A DNA stretch of 59,687 bases from an uncultured Oscillospiraceae bacterium (GTDB taxonomy: Bacteria > Bacillota > Clostridia > Oscillospirales > Oscillospiraceae): the NCBI GenBank assembly GCA_934661135.1, contig CAKUJA010000002.1, positions 1-59,687 of the forward strand, read 5' to 3'. Shown in pieces: positions 23,234 to 31,761 of the stretch. Every line of letters begins with the position of its first letter. Positions within the stretch are counted from its first letter, which is position 1. Made by a program: the position numbers and the translations under genes. The notes under the pieces are model-generated. The model made no database searches. It was not told the DNA's origin and was given only the letters and a program-made list of their open reading frames with translations.

Positions 23234-24111
23234 TGGAAGAAAAAAGCATGAATATCCAGTGGTACCCCGGCCACATGACGAAAACGCGGCGCATCATGGA
23301 GGAGGATCTGAAGCTGGTCGACGCGGTGTGTGAGATTCTCGACGCGCGGATTCCGATTTCCAGCCGCAACCCGGACATCGACGCAATCTGCGGCAGCAAG
23401 CCGCGCATGATTATTCTCAACCGCATCGACATGGCGGATTCCGCGATGGTCAAGCGGTGGAGCGACTATTTCAAGGGCAAAGGCTGGGCGGTCATCCAGA
23501 CCGACTGTAAATCACGCAAGGGCATCAACACGTTTGCACCCGCCGTGCGGACGCTGCTGGCCGACAAGCTGGCGCGCTATGCCGAAAAAGGGCAGACCGG
23601 GCGGCCGCTGAAGCTGATGGTGGTCGGGATTCCGAACGTCGGCAAGTCGACATTCATCAATCAGATCGCAGGCCGCAAGGGTGCGAAAGCCGAAAACCGC
23701 CCCGGCGTCACGCGCGGCAAGCAGTGGGTGACGGTCGATCAGGGGCTGCTTCTGCTCGACACGCCGGGCATCCTCTGGCCGAGGTTTGAAGACCCGCAGG
23801 TCGGAATGCGCCTTGCCTACACCGGCGCGGTGAAGGATGACGTGATCGATACCGAGACGCTCGCGTTCCACCTGATGGAGCTGCTGGCGAAGGAATATCC
23901 GGAAGCAATCAAAGAACGCTATAAAATTGAGATTCCGGCGGATGCCGATCCGTGGGAGCTTGTCGAAGCGGCTGGCCGCAAGCGCGGCTTTTTGGTCTCC
24001 GGCGGCGAAGTGGACACGGAGCGGATGGCGAAGGTGCTGCTGGAGGAATACCGGAGCTGTAAGCTCGGCCGGTTTACACTGGAGACCCCGGAACAGTTGG
24101 AGGAAGCATGA
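23233..24111 (+). CDS. rbgA: Ribosome biogenesis GTPase RbgA (YlqF)
   Basis: A 292-residue circularly permuted GTPase. The G4 motif NRID (about residue 64) comes before G1, GIPNVGKST (about 133), and G3, DTPG (about 175), the order typical of YlqF/RbgA. WYPGHMTKTRR at the N-terminus is the family start block. RbgA acts in late assembly of the 50S subunit. The start at 23233 overlaps the lepB stop; a second ATG at 23248 is also possible. It overlaps rnhB by 4 bp. Confidence 0.92.
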   Translation: MEEKSMNIQWYPGHMTKTRRIMEEDLKLVDAVCEILDARIPISSRNPDIDAICGSKPRMIILNRIDMADSAMVKRWSDYFKGKGWAVIQTDCKSRKGINTFAPAVRTLLADKLARYAEKGQTGRPLKLMVVGIPNVGKSTFINQIAGRKGAKAENRPGVTRGKQWVTVDQGLLLLDTPGILWPRFEDPQVGMRLAYTGAVKDDVIDTETLAFHLMELLAKEYPEAIKERYKIEIPADADPWELVEAAGRKRGFLVSGGEVDTERMAKVLLEEYRSCKLGRFTLETPEQLEEA

Positions 24112-24728
24112 AAGAAGCACCCATTGACCTTTGGCAATACGAACACGCGGCCTTTGCAGAGGGATATACGCTGGTCTGCGGCGTGGATGAAGCCGGGCGC
24201 GGTCCGCTGGCCGGACCGGTGTGCGCGGCGGCAGTGATCCTGCCGCCGGACTGTGCGATCGAAGGACTGAACGACTCAAAAAAGCTGACGGACAAGAAGC
24301 GCCGCGAGCTCTACGATGTGATTGTAGAGCTCGCAGTGGCTTACGGCATCGCGCTTGCGAGCCATCAGGAGATCGACGACATCAATATCCTGCAGGCGAC
24401 GTTTCTTGCCATGGAGCGCGCGATGGCGCAGCTCGATCCGAAGCCGGAGCTCGCGCTGATCGACGGCAACCGCAGCCGCGACTTTGGCCTGCCTGTGCGC
24501 ACGATCGTCAAGGGCGACAGCCTGTCCGCGTCGATTGCGGCGGCATCGATTCTGGCGAAGGTGACGCGGGATCGCTATATGGAAGAATTGGACAAAACCT
24601 ATCCGCAGTATGGCTTCACGGTTCATAAAGGCTACGGCACGAAGCGGCACTATGCGGCGCTGACGGAATTCGGCTCGTGCGAGGAGCACAGGCAGACGTT
24701 CCTGAAGAAATTCTATGAGAAGGCGTGA
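24108..24728 (+). CDS. rnhB: Ribonuclease HII
   Basis: A 206-residue enzyme that cuts RNA in RNA-DNA hybrids and at single ribonucleotides in DNA. CGVDEAGRGPLAGPVCAA carries the first catalytic Asp/Glu and the GRG substrate motif; ALIDGNR supplies another Asp; SIAAASILAKVTRDRYM is the conserved helix. KGYGTKRHYAAL near the end is also typical. It overlaps rbgA by 4 bp and yraN by 14 bp, showing tight coupling. Confidence 0.95.
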   Translation: MKEAPIDLWQYEHAAFAEGYTLVCGVDEAGRGPLAGPVCAAAVILPPDCAIEGLNDSKKLTDKKRRELYDVIVELAVAYGIALASHQEIDDINILQATFLAMERAMAQLDPKPELALIDGNRSRDFGLPVRTIVKGDSLSASIAAASILAKVTRDRYMEELDKTYPQYGFTVHKGYGTKRHYAALTEFGSCEEHRQTFLKKFYEKA

Positions 24729-25077
24729 CCTGCTCGGCGGCTGGGGCGAAGCGCTGGCCTGTACGTTTTTGCGGCAGCAGGGATACCGCGTCATCGCCTG
24801 CAACTACCGCTGTCGGTTTGGCGAGATCGACATCATCGCGCAGAATCGGAAGTATCTGGTCTTTGCGGAGGTTAAGCTGCGCAGGACAGACGCCTATGGG
24901 CAGGCGCGGGAGTTTGTCGACGCGAAGAAGCAGGAGCGGCTCCGGCAGACAGCCATGCTCTGGTTGGAGGAGCACGAGACGCGCTTGCAGCCGCGCTTTG
25001 ACGTGATTGAAATTTATGCGCCGGAGGGGTTGGAGACAAAGAACCCCGAAATCCGGCAGTTGGAGGATGCATTTTGA
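24715..25077 (+). CDS. yraN: YraN/UPF0102 nuclease-fold protein
   Basis: A 120-residue member of UPF0102. The restriction-endonuclease-like motif is visible: FGEIDIIAQN (GEID) followed by LVFAEVKLR (ExK). The family is commonly placed next to rnhB, as here, but its cellular function is not established; a DNA repair or recombination role has been proposed on fold grounds. The start overlaps the rnhB 3' end by 14 bp. Confidence 0.85.
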   Translation: MRRRDLLGGWGEALACTFLRQQGYRVIACNYRCRFGEIDIIAQNRKYLVFAEVKLRRTDAYGQAREFVDAKKQERLRQTAMLWLEEHETRLQPRFDVIEIYAPEGLETKNPEIRQLEDAF

Positions 25078-26006
25078 CAAGGTTCCCAGTATTTGACGGC
25101 CACTGCGACACGCCGGTCGCGCTCTGGCAGCGGGGCGAACGGCTGGCGGAAAACCATGGGCAGGTCAGCCTGGCGCAGGCTGCGGACTTCCCGGCCTATG
25201 TGCAGTTTTTCGCGTTTTGCATGGTTTGGATTGAAACAAGACAGACGAATGAGGAGCGCTTCGCGGAGAGCTTTACATATTTTGAGCGGCAGTTGGAGCA
25301 GAGCCGTATCCGCCGCTGTAACAGCGCGGCGGAGGTCGCGGCAGTGCTGCAATCGGGCGGCTGCGGCGCGCTGCTCTCGATCGAGGGCGCGGAAGCCATC
25401 GGCTGTGACCCGGGGCGGCTCGAGGACGTGGCCGCGCGCGGCGTGCGCATGATTGCGCCGGTCTGGAACGCGGAAAATGCGCTCTGCGGCTCCTGTCTGA
25501 CCGGCAGCGGCTTGACGGCGCAGGGGCGCGAGTTTGTCCGCCGTGCGCAGAAGACCGGCATCCTGATCGATGTGAGCCATATGTCGGAGCGCGGCTTCTG
25601 GGATGTCTGCGAGATCGCGGAAGCGCCGATTGTCGCGAGCCACAGCAACGCAAAGGCGGTCTGCGGCCATGTGCGCAACCTGACAGACGAGCAGTTCCGC
25701 GCACTCCGTGACCTCGGCGGTACGGCGGGACTCAACCTCTGTGCTGCGTTTTTGCGCGCGGACGGCGTGGCCACGCTCGAGGATGTGCGCCGCCATCTGG
25801 AGCATTTTCTGGAACGGGATGGCGACGGACATCTGGCGCTCGGCGGCGATCTGGACGGCTGCGAGACGCTCCCGGAGGGAATGCACGGTCTGCGGGACTA
25901 TGAGAAATTAGAACTTGCGATGAAATCGTGGGGATTTGACGATTCAATTGTGGAAAATCTCTTTTATAAATCCATGGAAAAGGTTGTGACGAAATGTATT
26001 ATGTAA
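25074..26006 (+). CDS. Membrane dipeptidase-like protein (peptidase M19)
   Basis: A 310-residue zinc amidohydrolase-fold protein. Metal and substrate motifs of renal dipeptidase-type M19 enzymes appear in order: DGHCDTPV near the start, IEGAEAIG (about residue 103), DVSHMSE (about 165), ASHSNAK (about 184) and GGDLDGCE (about 260). It should hydrolyse dipeptides, possibly including D-residues. No signal peptide is seen, so it is cytoplasmic. The start is a TTG overlapping the yraN stop, preceded by GGAGG. Confidence 0.88.
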   Translation: MTRFPVFDGHCDTPVALWQRGERLAENHGQVSLAQAADFPAYVQFFAFCMVWIETRQTNEERFAESFTYFERQLEQSRIRRCNSAAEVAAVLQSGGCGALLSIEGAEAIGCDPGRLEDVAARGVRMIAPVWNAENALCGSCLTGSGLTAQGREFVRRAQKTGILIDVSHMSERGFWDVCEIAEAPIVASHSNAKAVCGHVRNLTDEQFRALRDLGGTAGLNLCAAFLRADGVATLEDVRRHLEHFLERDGDGHLALGGDLDGCETLPEGMHGLRDYEKLELAMKSWGFDDSIVENLFYKSMEKVVTKCIM

Positions 26007-27478
26007 GTACCAGAGACGCATCGCTGCGCTATACGGCGGCGCAGGCTATCGTACAGGGACTTAGTCGCGACGGCGGCCTGTTTTTGCCGTCTGAGATTCC
26101 GCAGCTCTGCGAGTCTGCAATCCGGGAGCTGGCCGGATGCGGCTATCCCGAGCGCGCGGCGCGGATCATGGGTCTCTATTTGGATGAATTTTCGCAGGAA
26201 GAACTGCTTGGCTTTTCCGAGAAGGCCTATGGGTCGGCGAAGTTTGATACGCCCGCGGCAGCGCCGGTTGTCGCCGTGGAGGATGGTGTCTATGTGCAGG
26301 AGCTATGGCATGGGCCGACGTGCGCGTTTAAGGACATGGCGCTGCAAATGCTGCCGTATCTGCTGACGGCGAGTCTGCACAAAACCGGCGAGCAAAAGAC
26401 GGTCTGCATTTTGGTGGCGACGTCCGGCGACACCGGCAAGGCGGCACTCGAAGGCTTCCGCGATGTGGAGCACACGAAGATTCTCGTGTTCTACCCGGAC
26501 GGCGGCGTGTCGGAGATTCAAAAGCTGCAAATGGTCACGCAGGAGGGCGGCAACGTCGGCGTCTGCGCGGTGCGCGGCAATTTCGACGATGCCCAGACCG
26601 GCGTCAAGAACATTTTCTCCGACGAAGCGCTCCGTGCGGAGCTGGCCGCGCGCGGCTATTTTCTCTCGTCGGCCAACTCGATCAACTGGGGGCGCGTTTT
26701 GCCGCAGATCGTCTACTATGTCTCGGCGTATTGTGACTTGCTGAACGGTGGGAAGATTGCGATGGGGCAGACGGTCGACGTCTGCGTGCCGACCGGCAAC
26801 TTTGGCAACATCCTCGCGGCCTACTATGCCAAGCGCATGGGCGTGCCGTTGGGACGGCTGGTCTGCGCGTCGAATGCAAACAATGTCCTGACGGAGTTCC
26901 TTTCGACCGGCACGTATGACCGCAACCGTCCGTTCTATCAGACGGCCTCACCCTCCATGGATATTCTGATCTCCTCGAATCTGGAGCGGCTGCTCTATCT
27001 GCTGTCCGGTTCGGATGCGGTCGTGCGCGGCTATATGGCGCAGCTTGCCGAGACCGGCCGGTATACCGTGTCGGATGAAATCAAGGCGGCCATCGGCGAG
27101 CTGTTCGCCTGCGGCTGCTGCGACGATGCAGGCACGGAGGAGATGATCGGCCGTCTGTACCGCAAGACCGGCTATCTGCTCGACACGCACACGGCAGTTG
27201 CCTACCGCGTGGCGGAGCAGTACCGCGCGCAGACGGATGCTGCGGCGCCGATCGTCATCGCGTCGACAGCCAGTCCGTTCAAGTTCTGCGCAAGCGTGCT
27301 CGACGCGCTCGGCTGCAAGGAGCACGCGGCGGGAACCGGCATCATCGCGCAGCTCGCCGAGGTCTCCGGCAAGGTTGCGCCCGCGCCGCTGGCGGGTCTT
27401 GCGGGGAAGGCTGTGCGCTTTGAGACTGTGGCGGACAAGGACGCGATGCGCAGTGTCGTCGCGGTATTTTTGCAGTAA
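25994..27478 (+). CDS. thrC: Threonine synthase
   Basis: A 494-residue PLP enzyme (fold type II) that converts O-phosphohomoserine to threonine. Conserved parts: YVSTRD and GLSRDGGLFLP at the N-terminus; GPTCAFKDMALQ with the PLP Lys near residue 107; ATSGDTGKAAL binding phosphate; and VPTGNFGNILA. The length fits the long bacterial type. It overlaps the dipeptidase gene by 13 bp and is followed directly by a phosphoesterase gene, so it probably belongs to the long lepB-to-28168 transcript. Confidence 0.94.
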   Translation: MYYVSTRDASLRYTAAQAIVQGLSRDGGLFLPSEIPQLCESAIRELAGCGYPERAARIMGLYLDEFSQEELLGFSEKAYGSAKFDTPAAAPVVAVEDGVYVQELWHGPTCAFKDMALQMLPYLLTASLHKTGEQKTVCILVATSGDTGKAALEGFRDVEHTKILVFYPDGGVSEIQKLQMVTQEGGNVGVCAVRGNFDDAQTGVKNIFSDEALRAELAARGYFLSSANSINWGRVLPQIVYYVSAYCDLLNGGKIAMGQTVDVCVPTGNFGNILAAYYAKRMGVPLGRLVCASNANNVLTEFLSTGTYDRNRPFYQTASPSMDILISSNLERLLYLLSGSDAVVRGYMAQLAETGRYTVSDEIKAAIGELFACGCCDDAGTEEMIGRLYRKTGYLLDTHTAVAYRVAEQYRAQTDAAAPIVIASTASPFKFCASVLDALGCKEHAAGTGIIAQLAEVSGKVAPAPLAGLAGKAVRFETVADKDAMRSVVAVFLQ

Positions 27479-28168
27479 ATGGCGCTGTATGCGATCGGAG
27501 ATCTCCATCTGAGCCTTGCTGCGGACAAGCCGATGGACGTGTTCGGCGGCCGCTGGGTCGGCTATGTCGACAAGCTCCGCGAAGGACTTTCGGTCATCCG
27601 GCCGGAGGACACCACCGTGCTGCTCGGCGACCTGAGCTGGGCGCTCGGCATCGAGCAGGCGCGGGAGGACTTCGCATTTATCAGCGCCATCCCCGGCCGG
27701 AAAATTTTGCTCAAGGGCAACCACGACTACTGGTGGACGACGGCGGCGAAGTTTTATAGCTTCTGCGCCGCGCAGGGCTTTGCCGGCATGGAGCTTCTGC
27801 ACAACAACTGCTGGTTCTATGGAGACATTGCCCTCTGCGGTACCCGCGGCTGGTTCTACGAGGAGGACAAGGCGGGCACACACGACGAGAAGGTGTTCCG
27901 CCGTGAGCTTGGGCGCCTGGAGACGTCGCTGAAGGCGGCGGACGGGCACGACATCTTCTGCTTTCTGCATTATCCGCCGCGCTATCAGGGATACGAATGC
28001 CCGGAGATTCTGGAGCTTTTAACGCGCTATCCGGTGCGCCGCTGCTACTACGGCCACCTCCATGCCGACAGTTGCAGACTGGCTGTGCAGGACATATGGC
28101 AGGGAATCGAGTTCCGTCTGGTGTCTGCTGATTATGTAAACTTCAACCCCGCGAAAATTCTGGATTAG
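27479..28168 (+). CDS. Calcineurin-like metallophosphoesterase
   Basis: A 229-residue protein with the full dimetal phosphoesterase motif set: GDLHL (residue about 7), GDLSW (about 57), GNHDYWW (about 80), FLHYPP (about 160) and GHLHAD (about 195). It starts on the base following the thrC stop, without a visible ribosome site of its own. The substrate is unknown; homologues in Clostridia are usually annotated only by fold. Confidence 0.85.
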   Translation: MALYAIGDLHLSLAADKPMDVFGGRWVGYVDKLREGLSVIRPEDTTVLLGDLSWALGIEQAREDFAFISAIPGRKILLKGNHDYWWTTAAKFYSFCAAQGFAGMELLHNNCWFYGDIALCGTRGWFYEEDKAGTHDEKVFRRELGRLETSLKAADGHDIFCFLHYPPRYQGYECPEILELLTRYPVRRCYYGHLHADSCRLAVQDIWQGIEFRLVSADYVNFNPAKILD

Positions 28169-28220
28169 GCGAGTATTTTTCTGAATTTTTTGTAAAATTG
28201 AAGATTTTCGGAAAAAACAG

Positions 28221-28249
28221 TGGAAATCTTCTGAAAAGTCTGATAGAAT
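28221..28249 (+). promoter_or_regulatory. Candidate promoter of tig-clpP
   Basis: TGGAAA (28221-28226) and TAGAAT (28244-28249) with a 17-bp spacer, in an AT-rich gap 68 bp before tig. No CtsR- or HrcA-type operator is seen here. Confidence 0.45.
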
Positions 28250-28316
28250 AAATCGGATTCAAATTACATGGTGAAATACGGCCCGCGCGGCCGCACCGCA
28301 TAGGAGGAAAACCAAC

Positions 28317-29678
28317 ATGAATGTCAAGAGCGTAGAAAAAGAGAACGGCAGCGCAAAGATCGCACTCGAGATCGAAAAGGCCGAGTTTGAGTCTGCCCTG
28401 AACAAGGCATATGCAAAGTGCCGCAAGAACATTATGATTCCCGGCTTCCGCAAGGGCAAGGCGCCGCGGAAGATGGTTGAGAGTATGTACGGCGCGACGG
28501 TGTTCTATGAAGACGCTGTCAATGAGATCTTCCCGGAGATCTACGAGAAGGCCGTCACCGAGCAGGGACTCAAGGCAGTCGGCGCGCCGTCCGTTGTGGA
28601 TATGGACACGACCGAGGAGGGCAACGTTGCCCTGACTGTCTCCACTGCGCTCTATCCCGAAGTGACCCTTGGCGAGTACAAGGGCATCGAGGTTGCAAAA
28701 AAATCCGTTTCCGTCGCTAAGGCCGATGTGGATGCCGAGCTGAACCGCATGGCAGAGCGCAACGCGCGCATCGAGACCGTCGAGCGCGAAGCGAAGGACG
28801 GCGACACCGTTGTCATCGACTTTGAAGGCTTTGTCGACGGCAAGGCGTTTGAAGGCGGCAAGGCCGAGAAGTACAGCCTGACGCTGGGTTCCGGTTCGTT
28901 TATCCCCGGCTTTGAAGCGCAGCTTGTCGGCACGAAGGCTGGCGACGAGAAGGACGTCGAGGTCACGTTCCCCGAGGACTACAACTCCAAGGAGCTGGCA
29001 GGCAAGGCCGCGACCTTCAAGTGCAAGGTGCATGAGGTCAAGGAGACCATGAAGCCGGAGCTGGATGACGAGTTTGCCAAGGACGTCTCCGAGTTCGACA
29101 CGCTGGCCGAGCTGAAGAAGGACATCAAGGCGCGCCTGACCAAGACCCGCCAGGAGGAGTCTGACCGCGCGTTTGAGGATGCTGCTGTCGAGGCTGCTGC
29201 CAAGAATATGACCTGCGAGATCCCGGCCTGCATGATCGACGAGCAAGTGGATCGCCAGCTCGAGCAGTTTGGCTATCAGCTCCAGATGCAGGGCATGAAG
29301 CTCGACGATTACGCCAAGATGATGGGCGGCAACCTCGACGGCCTGCGCCAGTCGATGCGCCCGATGGCCGAGCAGACTGTCCGCACGAGCATCCTGCTCG
29401 AGGCAGTTGCCGCGGCAGAAAAGATTGAAGTGCTCGACGAGGAAGTCGACGAAGAGCTCCAGAAGATGGCCGATCAGTACCAGATGGAGCTGGAGAAGGT
29501 CAAAGCCGCTGTCAGCGCCGACTCCGTCCGTGAAGAACTCAAGACCCGCAAGGCCGCCAAGTTCCTCGCCGACAATGCAAAGGCTGTTGAGGAAAAGCCG
29601 GCGAAAAAGACCACTCGCAAAAAGGCTGCGGCTGAAGAAGCGCCCGCAGCGGAAGCCGAGCAGACTGAAAAGGAATAA
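28317..29678 (+). CDS. tig: Trigger factor
   Basis: A 453-residue ribosome-bound chaperone and prolyl isomerase. The N-terminal ribosome-binding domain contains PGFRKGKAPRKM (signature GFRxGxxP, about residue 42). The FKBP-type domain, about residues 150-245, contains GDTVVIDFEGFVDG and GSGSFIPGFEAQLVG. A long helical chaperone domain follows. The C-terminus has an unusual Lys/Ala/Glu-rich tail (PAKKTTRKKAAAEEAPAAEA). It precedes clpP and clpX, the common Bacillota order for protein folding and turnover genes. Confidence 0.95.
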   Translation: MNVKSVEKENGSAKIALEIEKAEFESALNKAYAKCRKNIMIPGFRKGKAPRKMVESMYGATVFYEDAVNEIFPEIYEKAVTEQGLKAVGAPSVVDMDTTEEGNVALTVSTALYPEVTLGEYKGIEVAKKSVSVAKADVDAELNRMAERNARIETVEREAKDGDTVVIDFEGFVDGKAFEGGKAEKYSLTLGSGSFIPGFEAQLVGTKAGDEKDVEVTFPEDYNSKELAGKAATFKCKVHEVKETMKPELDDEFAKDVSEFDTLAELKKDIKARLTKTRQEESDRAFEDAAVEAAAKNMTCEIPACMIDEQVDRQLEQFGYQLQMQGMKLDDYAKMMGGNLDGLRQSMRPMAEQTVRTSILLEAVAAAEKIEVLDEEVDEELQKMADQYQMELEKVKAAVSADSVREELKTRKAAKFLADNAKAVEEKPAKKTTRKKAAAEEAPAAEAEQTEKE

Positions 29679-29737
29679 TTCTCCGCCTGCTTGGTTAGGA
29701 TTGGATTGGCGGCAACGCCAATGAAAGGAGAATTTCT

Positions 29738-30319
29738 ATGAGTTTAGTTCCGTATGTTGTCGAGCAGACAAGCCGCGGCGAGCGGTCGTATGATATTTTT
29801 TCGCGCCTGCTGAACGACCGTATCATCATGCTCTCCGAGGAGGTGAACTCCACCACGGCGAGTCTGATTGTCGCGCAGCTTTTGTATCTCGAAGCGCAGG
29901 ACCCGGATAAGGACATCCAGTTCTACATCAATTCCCCGGGCGGCTCCGTGACGGACGGTATGGCGATCTACGACACCATGCAATACATCAAGTGTGACGT
30001 GTCTACAATCTGTGTGGGCATGGCGGCCTCAATGGGTGCGTTCCTGCTCTCGTCCGGCACGAAGGGCAAGCGCCTTGCGCTGCCGAATGCGGAAATTATG
30101 ATCCATCAGCCGTCTGCGGGCACGCAGGGGCAGGTGACTGATATGGCCATCCACCTCAAGCGGCTGGAGATCATCAAAAAGCGCCTGAACGGTATTCTGG
30201 CCTCCAACACCGGCCGGAGCATTGAGGAGGTCACGGCGGATTGCGAACGTGACAACTTTATGACCGCAGAGGAAGCGCTGGCCTATGGCCTGATCGACAA
30301 GGTCATCGACAAAAGATAA
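29738..30319 (+). CDS. clpP: ATP-dependent Clp protease proteolytic subunit
   Basis: A 193-residue serine protease. The catalytic Ser98 lies in GMAASMGAFLL and His123 in MIHQPSAG; the Asp of the triad is expected near residue 172. The processing region at the N-terminus (SLVPYVVEQTSRGERSYDI) is typical. Fourteen subunits form the degradation chamber fed by ClpX, whose gene follows. AAAGGAG precedes the ATG. Confidence 0.96.
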   Translation: MSLVPYVVEQTSRGERSYDIFSRLLNDRIIMLSEEVNSTTASLIVAQLLYLEAQDPDKDIQFYINSPGGSVTDGMAIYDTMQYIKCDVSTICVGMAASMGAFLLSSGTKGKRLALPNAEIMIHQPSAGTQGQVTDMAIHLKRLEIIKKRLNGILASNTGRSIEEVTADCERDNFMTAEEALAYGLIDKVIDKR

Positions 30320-30325
30320 CAAATT

Positions 30326-30347
30326 CCCCGGAGCGAAGGCTCCGGGG
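30326..30347 (+). promoter_or_regulatory. clpP-clpX intercistronic hairpin
   Basis: CCCCGGAGC pairs with GCTCCGGGG around GAAG, with no T-run after it. It could protect the clpP 3' end or be a processing site. Confidence 0.5.
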
Positions 30348-30376
30348 GACGATTCCCTGAAAGGAGAAGGGAAACA

Positions 30377-31633
30377 TTGGCAAAAGACTCTATTCGCTGC
30401 TCCTTCTGCGGCAAGCGGCAGGAGCAGGTCAACCGGATTATTGCCGGACCAAACGTTTACATCTGCAACGAGTGCGTGGAGCTATGCAACTCCATTCTGC
30501 ACGACGAGATGCACGCGGGCGGTGCGCAGTCGTTTGAACTTCCCGACACATTGCCGACGCCGCAGGAAATCAAAGCCTACATGGATCAGTACATCATCGG
30601 GCAGGATGCCGCGAAGATGGCGCTGTCTGTGGCGGTGTATAACCACTATAAACGAATTTACTTCGCGCAGCAGACGGATGTGGAGCTGCAAAAGAGCAAC
30701 ATCCTGCTGATCGGGCCGACCGGCTCCGGCAAGACGCTCTTTGCGCAGACTTTGGCAAAGATTTTGAACGTCCCGTTTGCGATTGCGGATGCCACAACGC
30801 TGACAGAAGCCGGCTATGTGGGCGAGGACGTGGAGAACATTCTGCTGCGGCTGCTGCAAGCGGCGGATTTTGATGTGGAGCTGGCCGAGCGCGGCATCAT
30901 CTATATCGATGAAATGGACAAAATTGCCCGCAAGAGCGAGAATACGTCCATCACGCGCGACGTGTCCGGCGAAGGCGTGCAGCAGGCGCTTCTGAAAATT
31001 CTCGAGGGCACGGTTGCCAATGTGCCGCCGCAGGGCGGCCGGAAGCATCCGCAGCAGGAGTTTATTCAGATCGACACGACGAATATTCTGTTTATCTGCG
31101 GCGGCGCGTTCGACGGTCTGGACAAGATCATTGAGCAGCGCACGGATACCTCGTCCGTCGGCTTCGGTTCGCAGCTTCAGAGCAAAAAGCAGCGCGACGT
31201 CGGCGAGCTGTTCCAAAAGGTCGAGCCGCATGATCTTCTGAAGTTCGGCATCATTCCGGAGCTGGTGGGGCGGCTTCCTGTCATCACCAGCCTGAACAGT
31301 CTGCGGAAGGAAGATCTGGTAAAAATCCTCACAGAGCCGAAAAACGCGCTCTGCAAGCAGTATCATAAACTGCTGGAATATGACGGTGTGGCGCTGAGCT
31401 TTGAATCCGGCGCGCTCGATGCCATCGCGGAGAAGGCGATTGCCCGCCAGATCGGTGCGCGCGGCCTTCGGGCGATCATGGAGGGCATCATGACGAAGAT
31501 CATGTTTGAAATTCCCTCCGACCCGACGATTCAGAGCGTGCTGATTACGGAGGACTGTGTGCGCAGCGGTGCGGAGCCAAAGATCAAGCGGGATTCCACA
31601 AAGCCGCGACAGCCGATTCAAAACGCCGTATGA
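30377..31633 (+). CDS. clpX: Clp protease ATP-binding subunit ClpX
   Basis: A 418-residue AAA+ unfoldase. The N-terminal zinc-binding domain has the four cysteines in CSFCGKRQ...YICNECVELC. Walker A is GPTGSGKTLFA, Walker B is IIYIDEMDKIA, the pore loop is in AGYVGEDVENI and IGF-type ClpP docking is expected in the VGFGSQLQ region. The start is TTG, with AAAGGAGAAGG upstream. It delivers unfolded substrates to ClpP. Confidence 0.96.
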   Translation: MAKDSIRCSFCGKRQEQVNRIIAGPNVYICNECVELCNSILHDEMHAGGAQSFELPDTLPTPQEIKAYMDQYIIGQDAAKMALSVAVYNHYKRIYFAQQTDVELQKSNILLIGPTGSGKTLFAQTLAKILNVPFAIADATTLTEAGYVGEDVENILLRLLQAADFDVELAERGIIYIDEMDKIARKSENTSITRDVSGEGVQQALLKILEGTVANVPPQGGRKHPQQEFIQIDTTNILFICGGAFDGLDKIIEQRTDTSSVGFGSQLQSKKQRDVGELFQKVEPHDLLKFGIIPELVGRLPVITSLNSLRKEDLVKILTEPKNALCKQYHKLLEYDGVALSFESGALDAIAEKAIARQIGARGLRAIMEGIMTKIMFEIPSDPTIQSVLITEDCVRSGAEPKIKRDSTKPRQPIQNAV

Positions 31634-31651
31634 CACGGTAACAACACACGT

Positions 31652-31677
31652 AAAGGGAGCAGGCCTGCTCCCTTTTG
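31652..31677. terminator. Palindromic terminator between clpX and lon
   Basis: AAAGGGAGCAGG continues directly into CCTGCTCCCTTTT, a fully palindromic stem ending in a short T tract. It probably separates the clpX and lon transcripts. Confidence 0.6.
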
Positions 31678-31695
31678 CGCTATTTCGGATAACAG

Positions 31696-31713
31696 TTCGC
31701 CGAATCTGGCGAA
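31696..31713. promoter_or_regulatory. Inverted repeat upstream of lon
   Basis: TTCGCC-GAATCT-GGCGAA, a 6-bp perfect dyad 48 bp before the lon start and just upstream of TATATT (31731-31736). It may be an operator; it does not match CIRCE or the CtsR heptad repeat. Confidence 0.35.
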
Positions 31714-31761
31714 AACGATCCGGAAAAGCATATATTCTCCAACGAAAGGAGACAATCAATT

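Noticed and set aside
28169..28316. Search for a CtsR or CIRCE operator before tig-clpP
   Set aside because: No heptad direct repeat of the CtsR type and no CIRCE dyad found by inspection.
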